A stretch of DNA of 64,000 bases from Ostreibacterium oceani (GTDB lineage: Bacteria > Pseudomonadota > Gammaproteobacteria > Cardiobacteriales > Ostreibacteriaceae). The first letter of the stretch is position 1; every line of letters starts with the position of its first letter. Below the pieces are notes generated by a model. That model saw nothing but the letters and a program-made list of their open reading frames with translations, ran no database searches and was not told the origin of the DNA. Where the stretch lies: contig NZ_WHNW01000001.1 in NCBI RefSeq assembly GCF_009362845.1, forward strand, positions 62,001 through 126,000. The letters are read 5' to 3'. This document shows, piece by piece, positions 54,813 to 63,516 of the stretch. The translations under genes and the position numbers were made by a program.

Positions 54813-57089
54813 ATGAAAAAAACTTTGCTCTATGTGTGGTTATTACTGGGTTCTTTGGGGACAGCTGTTGCCGAGACGTTTACCGTTGAGGATGTCCGAG
54901 TGGATGGTCTGCAACGAATTACAGCCGGTAGCTTTTTTAATTATTTGCCCGTTCGTCAAGGTGATAGATTAGATGAAGCGGATTTTCCCCAAATTATTCG
55001 TCAGCTTTATCAAACTGATTTTTTTGACTATATTAATCTGTATAAAGAAGGCAATACGTTAATCGTTGAGGTTGAAGAGCGACCTGTCATCGGTGAAATT
55101 GAAATCGTGGGTAATAAAGAAATTAAAACCGATGATTTGCTCAATGGATTGTCAGGACTAGGCATTTCACCCGGAAATACCTTTGATGTTGCCAAATTAA
55201 AACAAGCAGAACGCGAATTACTTAATGTCTATCATGCGCGCTCAAAGTTTGATGTCATTATCGCAATGCAAGAAAACCCATTGCCAGATAATCGTGTGCA
55301 GCTTAATGTTGATATTCAAGAAGGCATCTCTGCACGCATCCAGCAAATCAATATTGTCGGGAATAAGGCATTTTCCGAAAAAGAAATTTTGAAAAAAATC
55401 GACCTCTCAACAACAAAATGGCATTCGTTGTTTACTAAAAATGATCGGTACTCAGGCGATAAATTACGGGGTGATATTGCTGAAATCGAAGCATTTTATT
55501 TAGACAGAGGATTTCTGGATTTTAAAATTAACTCGACGCAAGTTAGTTTAACCGATGATAAAAAAGGGGTTTATATCACCGTCAGCCTAGTAGAAGGTCT
55601 GCCATACCGCGTAAAATCTGTCGATTTTGTCGGTACCGACGCGATTGATAAAGCACAATTAAACGACATGATAGCGTTTGAAGTGGGTGACTATTACGCC
55701 AGAAAGGCGGTACGTGAAACCCAACAAAACATTAAAAATGCCCTAGGGGATAAAAGCTATGCCTTTTCAGCGGTGCAGATTATCCCTGATATCGATAGAG
55801 AAAATAACGAAGTTTCATTGACTTATGCAATTGATAAAGGTCGAAAAACAACCGTTCGCCGCATACAGTTTGCGGGCAATTACAAAACCAACGATGAAGT
55901 GTTGCGGCGCGAAATGCGCCAATTTGAATCGGCACCCTATAATCACACGAAAATAGCGCGTTCTTTAGAGCGAATCCAGCGCTTGCAAAATATTACTAGC
56001 GTGACCCGCAAAGAAGTCCCTGTGGCAGGGCAGCCTGACCAAGTGAATATTGTTTACGAAGTCACTGAAAGCCTACCGCGAACCATTACCGCGGGCGTTG
56101 GTTATGGATCGTCGTCAGGATTTTTGTTTAACTTGGGTTATGAGACAGCAAATTTCTTTGGCACGGGAAATACCTTTGCGTTTGATTTTAATAATTCAAC
56201 GGAGACACGCCAGTATAGCTTTACCTTCACCGACCCATACTATACGGAAAATGGTGTGAGCCGAACGTTTAACTTGTATTACCGCGAACAAGACGAAGAT
56301 GAAGCCGAAATCGGTGATTGGACTAGCGATAATTGGGGGGCGTTTTTGCGCTATGGTATCCCCATTAACGAGTATGAATCCTTTAGAATTGGCGGTGGGT
56401 ATCGTGGTATTGAAATAAAAACAGGCGATGAAGTGGCGCCTGAAATCCCGGATTATCTCGCTGAAAACGGCGAGCGTTATGATGAATTTGTGTTTGATTT
56501 TGCATGGACTAATGACACACGAGATAAAACGGTATTTTCTACCAGCGGTGCGGTTACTCGCTTGAATGCAGAAATTGTCGTGCCAGGCAGCGATGAGACG
56601 TATTACAAATTAGGTGCTAGAAACCGAACTTATTTTGGCATAAGTGATAATTTGTTATTGTCGGTGCGTGGTGATTTGAGCTACGGTGACGGCTACGGTA
56701 GCACCGAGGAGCTGCCCTTTTTCAGGAATTACTATGCAGGGGGGCTGACGACAATTCGTGGATTTGAGTCTAACTCTTTAGGTCCTAAGTGGAGCAATGA
56801 TGATGTGCGCGGTGGAAACCTACGCGTCACTGGTGGTGCAGAGGTTATCTTCCCGTGGTATTTGGGGCAAGATGCTGAGACAGTTCGCGTTGGTTCGTTT
56901 GTAGATTTTGGTAATGTCTATAGTGACGTAGATGATTTTGATGTGTCTGATTTTCGCTACTCTGCTGGGCTATTTTTGATATGGCGTTCACCTGTCGGCC
57001 CATTGAATTTAAGCTATGGCGTGCCGCTTAATGAAGAGGATGGGGATAAAATCGAAAATTTCCAATTTACCATTGGGGTGCCTTTGTAG
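54813..57089 (+). CDS. bamA: Outer-membrane protein assembly factor BamA
   Basis: Omp85 barrel that inserts outer-membrane proteins. Signal peptide ends at AVAE (residue 20). Five POTRA domains (about 20-420) start FTVEDVRVDGLQRI; the barrel follows, with the lid-lock motif TTIRGFESNSLGP (the VRGF-type motif, here IRGF) and the closing FQFTIGVPL with a non-aromatic terminal residue. Length 758 aa, a little shorter than E. coli (810). Its stop TAG overlaps the GTG start of skp. SurA and LptD/LptE elsewhere in the window belong to the same assembly pathway. Confidence 0.97.
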   Translation: MKKTLLYVWLLLGSLGTAVAETFTVEDVRVDGLQRITAGSFFNYLPVRQGDRLDEADFPQIIRQLYQTDFFDYINLYKEGNTLIVEVEERPVIGEIEIVGNKEIKTDDLLNGLSGLGISPGNTFDVAKLKQAERELLNVYHARSKFDVIIAMQENPLPDNRVQLNVDIQEGISARIQQINIVGNKAFSEKEILKKIDLSTTKWHSLFTKNDRYSGDKLRGDIAEIEAFYLDRGFLDFKINSTQVSLTDDKKGVYITVSLVEGLPYRVKSVDFVGTDAIDKAQLNDMIAFEVGDYYARKAVRETQQNIKNALGDKSYAFSAVQIIPDIDRENNEVSLTYAIDKGRKTTVRRIQFAGNYKTNDEVLRREMRQFESAPYNHTKIARSLERIQRLQNITSVTRKEVPVAGQPDQVNIVYEVTESLPRTITAGVGYGSSSGFLFNLGYETANFFGTGNTFAFDFNNSTETRQYSFTFTDPYYTENGVSRTFNLYYREQDEDEAEIGDWTSDNWGAFLRYGIPINEYESFRIGGGYRGIEIKTGDEVAPEIPDYLAENGERYDEFVFDFAWTNDTRDKTVFSTSGAVTRLNAEIVVPGSDETYYKLGARNRTYFGISDNLLLSVRGDLSYGDGYGSTEELPFFRNYYAGGLTTIRGFESNSLGPKWSNDDVRGGNLRVTGGAEVIFPWYLGQDAETVRVGSFVDFGNVYSDVDDFDVSDFRYSAGLFLIWRSPVGPLNLSYGVPLNEEDGDKIENFQFTIGVPL

Positions 57090-57733
57090 TGATTGCACTA
57101 TCTGCACTATTTGCGCTATCTGTTCGTCGGCTATTGATGGATTTTATGTCGCTGATTGCTCTGGTTGCCGTCGTTACCCTTGTCGTCCTAGCGACATTGA
57201 GCCAGCCCGTATTGGCGCAGACAGATACGGCCGATACGCCCAATACACCCGTAGTCACTAATCAACAAAACGCAGTGACAGCCAACGAAAATTTAAAAAT
57301 TGGGTTTGTTAATATTCGGCAGTTATTGGCGCAAGCACCACAGCTAGAGCAAATTCGCGTGAGTTTGGCACGAGAATTTGAGGCTGAAAACCAACAGCTG
57401 ATTCAATTACAATCAGACATTGCAACGCTAAACCAGCGTTACGACAGTATTGAGGCAGAACAGAGTAATGAGTTGTTGCGGTTGCAGCAGTTGATTGCGG
57501 AAAAACAGCGTGAACTTAATCGTGTCCGCCAGTTATTACAAGACGAGTATAGCTTGCGACGTAATGAAGCGCTCAATCAGTTACAAACGCTGATTGTGCA
57601 AATGGTCGCTAGAGTGTCACAAGATAAAAACCTAGATATTGTGCTGAATAATACTGGGGTTGTCTATGTGAGCAATCGAATTGATATCACACCAGACGTC
57701 ATGGCATACTTGTCGGAGCAATCGCTTGATTAA
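57089..57733 (+). CDS. skp: OmpH/Skp-type periplasmic chaperone
   Basis: Trimeric chaperone holding unfolded outer-membrane proteins. A hydrophobic leader with cleavage near VLAQ (residue 44), the start of the mature fold [17 protein letters not shown], a long coiled-coil (about 90-165, [19 protein letters not shown]...), and the closing [25 protein letters not shown] keep the GTG start that overlaps the bamA stop (GGGGTG upstream); an ATG at 57137 would give a more ordinary signal peptide. Overlaps lpxD by 8 bp. Confidence 0.92.
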   Translation: MIALSALFALSVRRLLMDFMSLIALVAVVTLVVLATLSQPVLAQTDTADTPNTPVVTNQQNAVTANENLKIGFVNIRQLLAQAPQLEQIRVSLAREFEAENQQLIQLQSDIATLNQRYDSIEAEQSNELLRLQQLIAEKQRELNRVRQLLQDEYSLRRNEALNQLQTLIVQMVARVSQDKNLDIVLNNTGVVYVSNRIDITPDVMAYLSEQSLD

Positions 57734-58775
57734 ATTTGATGTCTCGCTAGGACAATTGGCTGTATTTTGTCAGGGTGAGGTCATCGGAGATGCAAGCCAA
57801 CGTGTCACTGGAGTTTGTTCTGTAGAAGCACCCATTGACAAACACCTCGCGTTTGTCAATCAGCCGCAGTTTTGTTCGCTAATCGATGGTGGCAACGGGT
57901 GTTATTATATTGTCAAGCCTGATTGGCAAGACAAAGTAAGCCACGGCATCTGTCACGACAACCCAATGCAAGCGTATCGATTAATTCTCGATGCCATACT
58001 GGCAACACAAAATACAGCGCCTGCTCACGGGTCAACGACTATAGCCACGGCACAAATAGCGGCAACGGCACAAATAGCAAGCGATGCCTCAATCGGTCAG
58101 GATTGTGTGATTGGTCACCATGTCGTGATAGAGTCTGGAGTGGTGATTGGCGACTATTGTCGGATAGGGCATCATTCGGTGATTACGTCAGGGTGCCAAC
58201 TAGGTGCGGATTGTGTGATTGAAAACCAAGTCACTATCACCGGTAAAACCCAAATGGGTCGTGCTTGTCAAATTGGGTCAGGGGCGGTGATAGGTAGTTC
58301 TGGATTTGGTTTTAGCTTTGAAGGCGGTCAGTGGCAACCGATAGCGCAAATTGGTCGTGTTAAAATCGGAGAACGGGTTTTTGTCGGCGCCAATAGCTGC
58401 ATTGATCGGGGGGCAATCCACGATACGATTATCGGCGATAATGTGATTATTGATAATTTAGTGCATATTGCCCATAATGTTGAGGTCGGTGATCATACGG
58501 CAATGGCGGCGTTTGTTGGCGTGGCAGGATCGACAAAAATTGGCAAATACTGTCTATTAGGCGGTAAAGTCGGGGTCGCGGGGCATATCCACATTGCCGA
58601 CGGTGTACAGATTAATGGCGGTAGCAATATACTGCAATCAATTGAAAAATCAGGGCGTTACTCTGGTGTTTTGCCGACACTGCCAGCGACTCGCTGGAAT
58701 CGTCTCGCCATTTACTTTACCAAACTAGATGAATTGACTAAGCGGATAAAATCGATGAGGAAAGAAAATGAATAG
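57726..58775 (+). CDS. lpxD: UDP-3-O-(3-hydroxyacyl)glucosamine N-acyltransferase
   Basis: Third step of lipid A synthesis. N-terminal uridine-binding domain followed by a left-handed beta-helix of hexapeptide repeats (about 100-300) containing [34 protein letters not shown] with the catalytic histidine, and a C-terminal helix. I propose TTG 57726 as start: it gives [12 protein letters not shown], where family homology begins, GGAG lies seven bases upstream, and it overlaps the skp stop region. A longer frame to 57681 adds 15 unrelated residues. Overlaps fabZ by 8 bp. Confidence 0.95.
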   Translation: MIKFDVSLGQLAVFCQGEVIGDASQRVTGVCSVEAPIDKHLAFVNQPQFCSLIDGGNGCYYIVKPDWQDKVSHGICHDNPMQAYRLILDAILATQNTAPAHGSTTIATAQIAATAQIASDASIGQDCVIGHHVVIESGVVIGDYCRIGHHSVITSGCQLGADCVIENQVTITGKTQMGRACQIGSGAVIGSSGFGFSFEGGQWQPIAQIGRVKIGERVFVGANSCIDRGAIHDTIIGDNVIIDNLVHIAHNVEVGDHTAMAAFVGVAGSTKIGKYCLLGGKVGVAGHIHIADGVQINGGSNILQSIEKSGRYSGVLPTLPATRWNRLAIYFTKLDELTKRIKSMRKENE

Positions 58776-59235
58776 TGCAATTAATCATTGTGATGTATTA
58801 GAAATTATGGCGTATTTGCCGCACCGGTATCCTTTTTTAATGTTAGACAAGGTCGTGACTTTTGAAAAGGGTAAATCTTTGACCGCGATTAAAAATGTGA
58901 CCGTAAATGAGCCTTTTTTTACGGGGCACTTCCCACAAAAACCTGTGATGCCAGGCGTTATGATTTTAGAAGCCATGGCGCAAGCGACGGGCATACTTGG
59001 ATTTAAAAGCGAAAACATGACGCCTGAAGAAGCACAACAGTCGCTGTACTATTTTGTAGGAATTGATAAAGCCCGTTTTAAGCAAGTGGTTGTGCCAGGG
59101 GATCAGCTAGAAATTGAGGTGCTTTTTGAGCGTTCACGGCGTGGTATTTTTTCGTTCACAGGGACGGCGCGCGTTGATGGTAAAGTGGCCTGTGTCGCTG
59201 AAATTATGTGTACCCGTCGCCCCGTAGACGAATAA
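58768..59235 (+). CDS. fabZ: 3-hydroxyacyl-[acyl-carrier-protein] dehydratase FabZ
   Basis: Hot-dog-fold dehydratase of fatty acid elongation. 155 aa with the catalytic [11 protein letters not shown] (His) and [20 protein letters not shown] (Glu) motifs. Ribosome-binding AGGAAAG precedes the ATG inside lpxD. In most gammaproteobacteria lpxA and lpxB follow directly; here the operon ends and the next gene is convergent. Downstream are GTAGACGAATAAGCG repeats around the stop. Confidence 0.97.
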   Translation: MNSAINHCDVLEIMAYLPHRYPFLMLDKVVTFEKGKSLTAIKNVTVNEPFFTGHFPQKPVMPGVMILEAMAQATGILGFKSENMTPEEAQQSLYYFVGIDKARFKQVVVPGDQLEIEVLFERSRRGIFSFTGTARVDGKVACVAEIMCTRRPVDE

Positions 59236-59379
59236 GCGGTAGACGAATAAGCGGTAAATGAATGCCAGTGGATGAATAAACCAACGCACGAACGAACAAC
59301 GGGCGAACAAACCGTTAATTAGCGTTATTTGCCTAGAGGCTGCCCAGTCGATTTCCGAGTCGGTTTTCGAGTCGCTTTT

Positions 59380-60144
59380 CTAGAGGCTGTGGCTATTTGT
59401 ATAATCACTGGTTTGGATAATCGCATCGCATAAGACATCAGTCCAGTGCTCAACCCCTGATGCGGTATTGATGTGGTCTTGGCGAAATTCAACGAGAAAA
59501 TTCGGCACCATTTGAGCGTCTGCATGCGCAGGCACGGTATAGCCTTTGTGAATGTAACCATCATAAGGCTCGTTATCACCGACTAAATAAGGCGTGTTGT
59601 TGCGTAAGTATTGCGTAATAGCCGTAGTCGGTTGCGCGTCGCGGTAAATAAAGCCAATATCCCACGGTCGTTGTAATTGTTCGACGACGAGCATAGGGGT
59701 AAAACTGTGAATATTGGCAAATTTTGTCTTGGGATTTTGGGTAAGCTTTTGACCAAGGACTTGCGCCACACAAAAATGAAAAGGCCAATAAATTTCGTTA
59801 ATTCGCCATAATCTGGCCTGCGTCGATAAGTGCGTATTGCCTGGTATAGCGACACCATCACTGGTTGCGGGGATGCAATCAGGGGCATTTAACGGGCGGT
59901 TACAGTCGATAACCAGTCGCGAATAATGACAGACAATGGCGGTGGCGTTGAGTTTTTTAGACAAGGCTAGTGTCGCTTCGTATGCCCCGATATCATAGGC
60001 GATATGCTGCTTGAAAAACTGCTCGGTTAGTCCAAGGCGGTCTAGTGTATCAGGGACATCGGCGCTAGCATGTTCGCAGACCAGCAACCAATCACTGGTG
60101 CCGTTTGGGTTAATAATGGAAACAGGTGAATTGATGTGCGTCAT
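59380..60144 (-). CDS. N-formylglutamate amidohydrolase family protein
   Basis: Zinc-dependent hydrolase family (HutG2-like). 254 aa. Visible are the start WLLVCEHASADVPDTL, KQHIAYDIGAYEATLALSKKL, the RLVIDCNRPLNAPDCIP segment and the C-terminal VPNFLVEFRQDHI, all typical of the group, with candidate zinc ligands His and Glu in CEHAS and further histidines. No histidine-utilisation genes are nearby, so degradation of formylglutamate is not established. It stands alone between fabZ and pqiC. Confidence 0.85.
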   Translation of the reverse strand: MTHINSPVSIINPNGTSDWLLVCEHASADVPDTLDRLGLTEQFFKQHIAYDIGAYEATLALSKKLNATAIVCHYSRLVIDCNRPLNAPDCIPATSDGVAIPGNTHLSTQARLWRINEIYWPFHFCVAQVLGQKLTQNPKTKFANIHSFTPMLVVEQLQRPWDIGFIYRDAQPTTAITQYLRNNTPYLVGDNEPYDGYIHKGYTVPAHADAQMVPNFLVEFRQDHINTASGVEHWTDVLCDAIIQTSDYTNSHSL

Positions 60145-60356
60145 AAAAACAGGAGGTTAAATAGTTAATTATTGTTATTATTATTGTTGTTGTGTACATA
60201 AAGGGTAGCAATCAACGCGTAGCAATCAATATAAATCCGAAAACCAATGGTTGCACCTTAGCTGTACTGTCGCAATACAATAGGAGGGTAGATTGTAGGA
60301 CATTTATCGCCTAGTTATCGCGTCTGTGTAGCCTCGATTACAGTCAATTAAGTCGA

Positions 60357-61046
60357 TTACAGATGCTTGGCGATATCGAGTGCAAGTGCCTCTAGTGCTT
60401 GATTATGCGCATCGACTAAAGCGACTGTACTGGTATCGGATAACGGAATATGGGTTGAAAAATTATAGCTATCGAGGTGCTTTGGTTTGACCAAACGATA
60501 CTTAGCCACTAACGTGAGTTGATTGCTGTTATTGATGGATGCTTCGCTGATTAATTGTTGGATATCCACTTCAACAATGGTATCAACCGAGATGCCTGGT
60601 GGTAATGGGTGAACTTCCACAGGCGACTGTTTTGTTGCTTCAATATTTCTAGCCAATATGGTTGGGATAGCATCTGAGAGTCGGTCTGCCCAAATGTCAG
60701 TAAGGGAAAGGTGTACTTTGCCGTTTTGTTGCATACGGACAATGCCTTTTTGGTTTAAATAATTGGGCAGTGTTACACGGCGAATAGATACATCGGGTTG
60801 CCCTGAAATATCACTGATATTGGCGGTAGGGCTATGGCTTAACACATAGTAAGTTTGAATAGGTGGCGCGCTAGCGCAGCCTGCAATGACGAGGCTGACA
60901 GCAATTGAAATGAGGCGCAATAGGCGCAATAGGTGCGTTTTAGCGATGATGCTTTTTTGCATTGAAGCTCGCATCAGGGTTGTTACACGATGGGTCATAT
61001 TGTTTGAATGGGTTTGTAAATGGGCGCTACGTTTATTGGTCACCAT
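60357..61046 (-). CDS. pqiC: PqiC-type outer-membrane lipoprotein (ABC-transport auxiliary family)
   Basis: Outer-membrane partner of the PqiB tunnel in phospholipid or hydrophobic-molecule transport. Lipobox AVSLVIAGCAS, then TYYVLSHSP and the DUF330/PqiC pattern VSIRRVTLPNYLNQKGIVRM ... IWADRLSDAIPTILARNIE. I start at ATG 61046, with GGAAAG six bases upstream and a 14-bp overlap with pqiB; the open frame extends to 61106, and ATGs nearer the lipobox (60974, 60962) would give a shorter signal. The long N region before the lipobox is unusual. Confidence 0.88.
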   Translation of the reverse strand: MVTNKRSAHLQTHSNNMTHRVTTLMRASMQKSIIAKTHLLRLLRLISIAVSLVIAGCASAPPIQTYYVLSHSPTANISDISGQPDVSIRRVTLPNYLNQKGIVRMQQNGKVHLSLTDIWADRLSDAIPTILARNIEATKQSPVEVHPLPPGISVDTIVEVDIQQLISEASINNSNQLTLVAKYRLVKPKHLDSYNFSTHIPLSDTSTVALVDAHNQALEALALDIAKHL

Positions 61047-62790
61047 GCTGTCTTTCCGTTGCTTGTTGTTGAGGTTGTTCGGATTGTTGGCGTCTGTTTT
61101 CACCAAATATCAAGGCATCAGGGCTGCGTGTCAGCATCTCTGATAAGATTTTTAATGAGGATAGTGTATCATTTAATTCACCCAATGTATCGGTTAGTCC
61201 ATGATAGAGCGGTGCGTCGGGTGAATAACCTGCAATGACAGATTCGGTCTGTTTCACTAGCGTCTCAATCGATTTGGTCAACTGTTGTATTGATTGATGC
61301 GAGGCTTGGGAAAGCTGCTGCCCATCTTTGAGTAGTGCATTAAATGCATCGAGCGTTGGTTGTAAGTTTAGTTGGGTTAACGTGGTGTCTGCGTTGTTAA
61401 GCAATTGATTGGCACTGGTCACCAACTCGTTGATAGGCATTTGATTGATTTTATCAACAAACGTTGCAATGCTGTCGGTGATCGTCTCTAGCGATTCGGG
61501 CTGCGTGGGTAAAATCGGATAGCCTGTTAGGTCGTCGACAGTAGCGAGTTGCAACGGTAGTGGGATGATATTGTCACTCATCGCGAGGGTGATGTTTTTG
61601 CTTCCAGTTAATAGGTTAGCCGTGACTAGGCGTGCATGCAAACCACTTTGAATTAGCTGATTGGTCAGTGAGGCGGCCGTCGTGCGATTACTGGTATCGT
61701 TGGCAGTGTTATGGCTTGTGTCATGGCTTGAATTAAGGACTGTGATACGATCTTCATAGATTTCATACAGAACAGGGGTGTAAGTTTTGCCGCTAATCGG
61801 ATCAAACATGAGCTGAATGGCTTTTACCTTGCCCACCGTAATACCGTTCATCAGCACCTGAGCATCGGTTGATAAGCCGCTAATATTGGATTCAAAATAG
61901 CTAACAAACAGTTGTTTTTTGCCAAACTGTTGCTCGTAAGCGATGGTTTTGTTGGGGTAGAGGAAGAATTCCGTATGGCTAGTCACCGCTTCGTCATTTA
62001 AGAGTAACTCAATGGGGGTTTCAAATGCAATGCCCCCAGCGACAAGGGCTTCGATGGATTCTAAGGCAACGTCGATACCATTGGCGCTCGTTTTGACGGA
62101 AATACCGCCTGCCGACCAAAATTTACTATTTTGTCGGATCAGCTGGTGGTGTGGTGCGTTAATAAATACGTCAACTTTGACCCATAAATAGTCGTCTGAG
62201 AAATAAACACGCTCGATATTACCCACTGGCATCCCTTTGTAATAGACGGCAGAGCCTGGGTAAAATGCGGTCGATTTTTCAGCCAATAGCGTCAGGCGAA
62301 GCCCAGGTTTGTCTTGTGTGGTGATAGGTGGATCGGATAGACCGACAAAATGGTATTGGTAGTCTTGGTTTTGGTCTTTTGCTGGGTCTATTGTGATATA
62401 AGCGCCAGAGAGCAGTGTGTTTAGCCCTGAAATTTTCGTTACTTCAATACGGGGTTTGACGATCCAGAATTGGCTGTCTTTGCGAATAAGGTTTTCGCTA
62501 CCTTTTTGTAGGCGGATATAGACAAGCACATTGTCAAGCGACTCGTCTAGTGTGATTTTTTCAACTTGACCTATGGTGACAGATTTGTATTTTAGTTTGG
62601 TGTTTTCGACGCTAATGCCCTCGGCATTGTCAAACTGAATGGTGATTAATGGCCCTTGGGAAGTAAAATGAGAAACCACGAGAAAAGCCGCCACGAGAAA
62701 GGCGATAAAAGGTATCCACCATACGTGATTGAATTTGTTTTCTGGTGTGCGGGTGGCCTCGGGTAACGGGGTATTGGTTTCGTTATTCAT
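61033..62790 (-). CDS. pqiB: MCE-family protein PqiB
   Basis: Inner-membrane-anchored protein that forms a periplasm-spanning tunnel of stacked MCE rings. One transmembrane helix (about 25-45, WWIPFIAFLVAAFLVVSHF) and three MCE domains beginning about GPLITIQFDNAEGISVENTKLKYKSVTIG (50), LRLTLLAEKSTAFYPGSAVYYKGMPVG (165) and KKQLFVSYFESNISGLSTDAQVLMNGITVGKV (295). A long C-terminal helical needle region follows. 585 aa (E. coli 546), partly through an Asn/Thr/Ser insert near 365 (SHDTSHNTANDTSNRT). Middle gene of pqiABC. Confidence 0.94.
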   Translation of the reverse strand: MNNETNTPLPEATRTPENKFNHVWWIPFIAFLVAAFLVVSHFTSQGPLITIQFDNAEGISVENTKLKYKSVTIGQVEKITLDESLDNVLVYIRLQKGSENLIRKDSQFWIVKPRIEVTKISGLNTLLSGAYITIDPAKDQNQDYQYHFVGLSDPPITTQDKPGLRLTLLAEKSTAFYPGSAVYYKGMPVGNIERVYFSDDYLWVKVDVFINAPHHQLIRQNSKFWSAGGISVKTSANGIDVALESIEALVAGGIAFETPIELLLNDEAVTSHTEFFLYPNKTIAYEQQFGKKQLFVSYFESNISGLSTDAQVLMNGITVGKVKAIQLMFDPISGKTYTPVLYEIYEDRITVLNSSHDTSHNTANDTSNRTTAASLTNQLIQSGLHARLVTANLLTGSKNITLAMSDNIIPLPLQLATVDDLTGYPILPTQPESLETITDSIATFVDKINQMPINELVTSANQLLNNADTTLTQLNLQPTLDAFNALLKDGQQLSQASHQSIQQLTKSIETLVKQTESVIAGYSPDAPLYHGLTDTLGELNDTLSSLKILSEMLTRSPDALIFGENRRQQSEQPQQQATERQHGDQ

Positions 62791-62823
62791 TAATGATGTT
62801 ATTATTTACGATTGTGATTGTGG

Positions 62824-63516
62824 TTAGGTATTATGGGGTCTTTGGTTGCTGTTTTTGGTTGCTATTTGGTCTTGTTGTAGATCCCAAATGAGTCTGGGGT
62901 CAAACTGAGAAACGGCAAGCATCGTCAACACCACAAGAGCGGTAAAAAAAACAATCCCAACGTTGGGCTCAATCTTGGCAAATAAACCCATTTGTATCAA
63001 GGCGCCAAGTAGGGCAACGACAAAGACATCAATCATCGACCAGCGCCCAATAATTTCGCTAAAATGATATAGCTTGGTTCGAAAGAGAATGTGGCGGCTG
63101 GATCTTATTTGGCAAGTGTAGCATAGATAAGCCATGCTGAGAATTTTAAACACTGGGGTGACAAAACTAGCGATAAAAACAATCAAGGCAATCAAGTAGG
63201 ATTCGCTTTGCCATAAATGCCAAATTCCCGATAAAATGGTATCACTTTGACTGCCTGTGATGGCCGTTGCCGCCATGATAGGAAAGACATTTGCAGGAAT
63301 AAAAACGATGATTGCCGTGATTAAATAAGCCCAAGTTTTACTGAGGCTTTGAGGGGTTCTTAGATGGACTTGGCGATGGCATAGGGGGCAGTGCGTGTCA
63401 TTCATGGATACTAACGTTGCACAAGTCAAACAGGTTTTTAAGCCCATTTTCGCAGCGCTCGTGGTGGCGTTATTTTGGCTAATAGGGCTAGGGCTAGTTG
63501 AGCTAGTTGGGCGCAT
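62824..63516 (-). CDS. pqiA: PqiA domain protein, second half
   Basis: Inner-membrane PqiA-type protein with a zinc-ribbon-like CLTCATLVSMNDTHCPLC motif followed by four hydrophobic segments, including IPANVFPIMAATAITG, FIASFVTPVFKILSMAYLCY and FSEIIGRWSMIDVFVVALLGALIQMG. It corresponds to the second PqiA domain of E. coli PqiA (one 417-aa protein); here the domains are separate overlapping genes. I take ATG 63516 (14-bp overlap with the upstream gene), giving 230 aa; the frame is open to 63618 and an ATG at 63447 is also possible. Confidence 0.86.
   Translation of the reverse strand: MRPTSSTSPSPISQNNATTSAAKMGLKTCLTCATLVSMNDTHCPLCHRQVHLRTPQSLSKTWAYLITAIIVFIPANVFPIMAATAITGSQSDTILSGIWHLWQSESYLIALIVFIASFVTPVFKILSMAYLCYTCQIRSSRHILFRTKLYHFSEIIGRWSMIDVFVVALLGALIQMGLFAKIEPNVGIVFFTALVVLTMLAVSQFDPRLIWDLQQDQIATKNSNQRPHNT

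Noticed and set aside
60145-60200. AGGAGG followed by ATT/GTT triplet repeats on the plus strand
   Set aside because: No start codon with an open frame follows; the motif lies upstream of a minus-strand gene where it reads CCTCCT, so it is probably coincidental.
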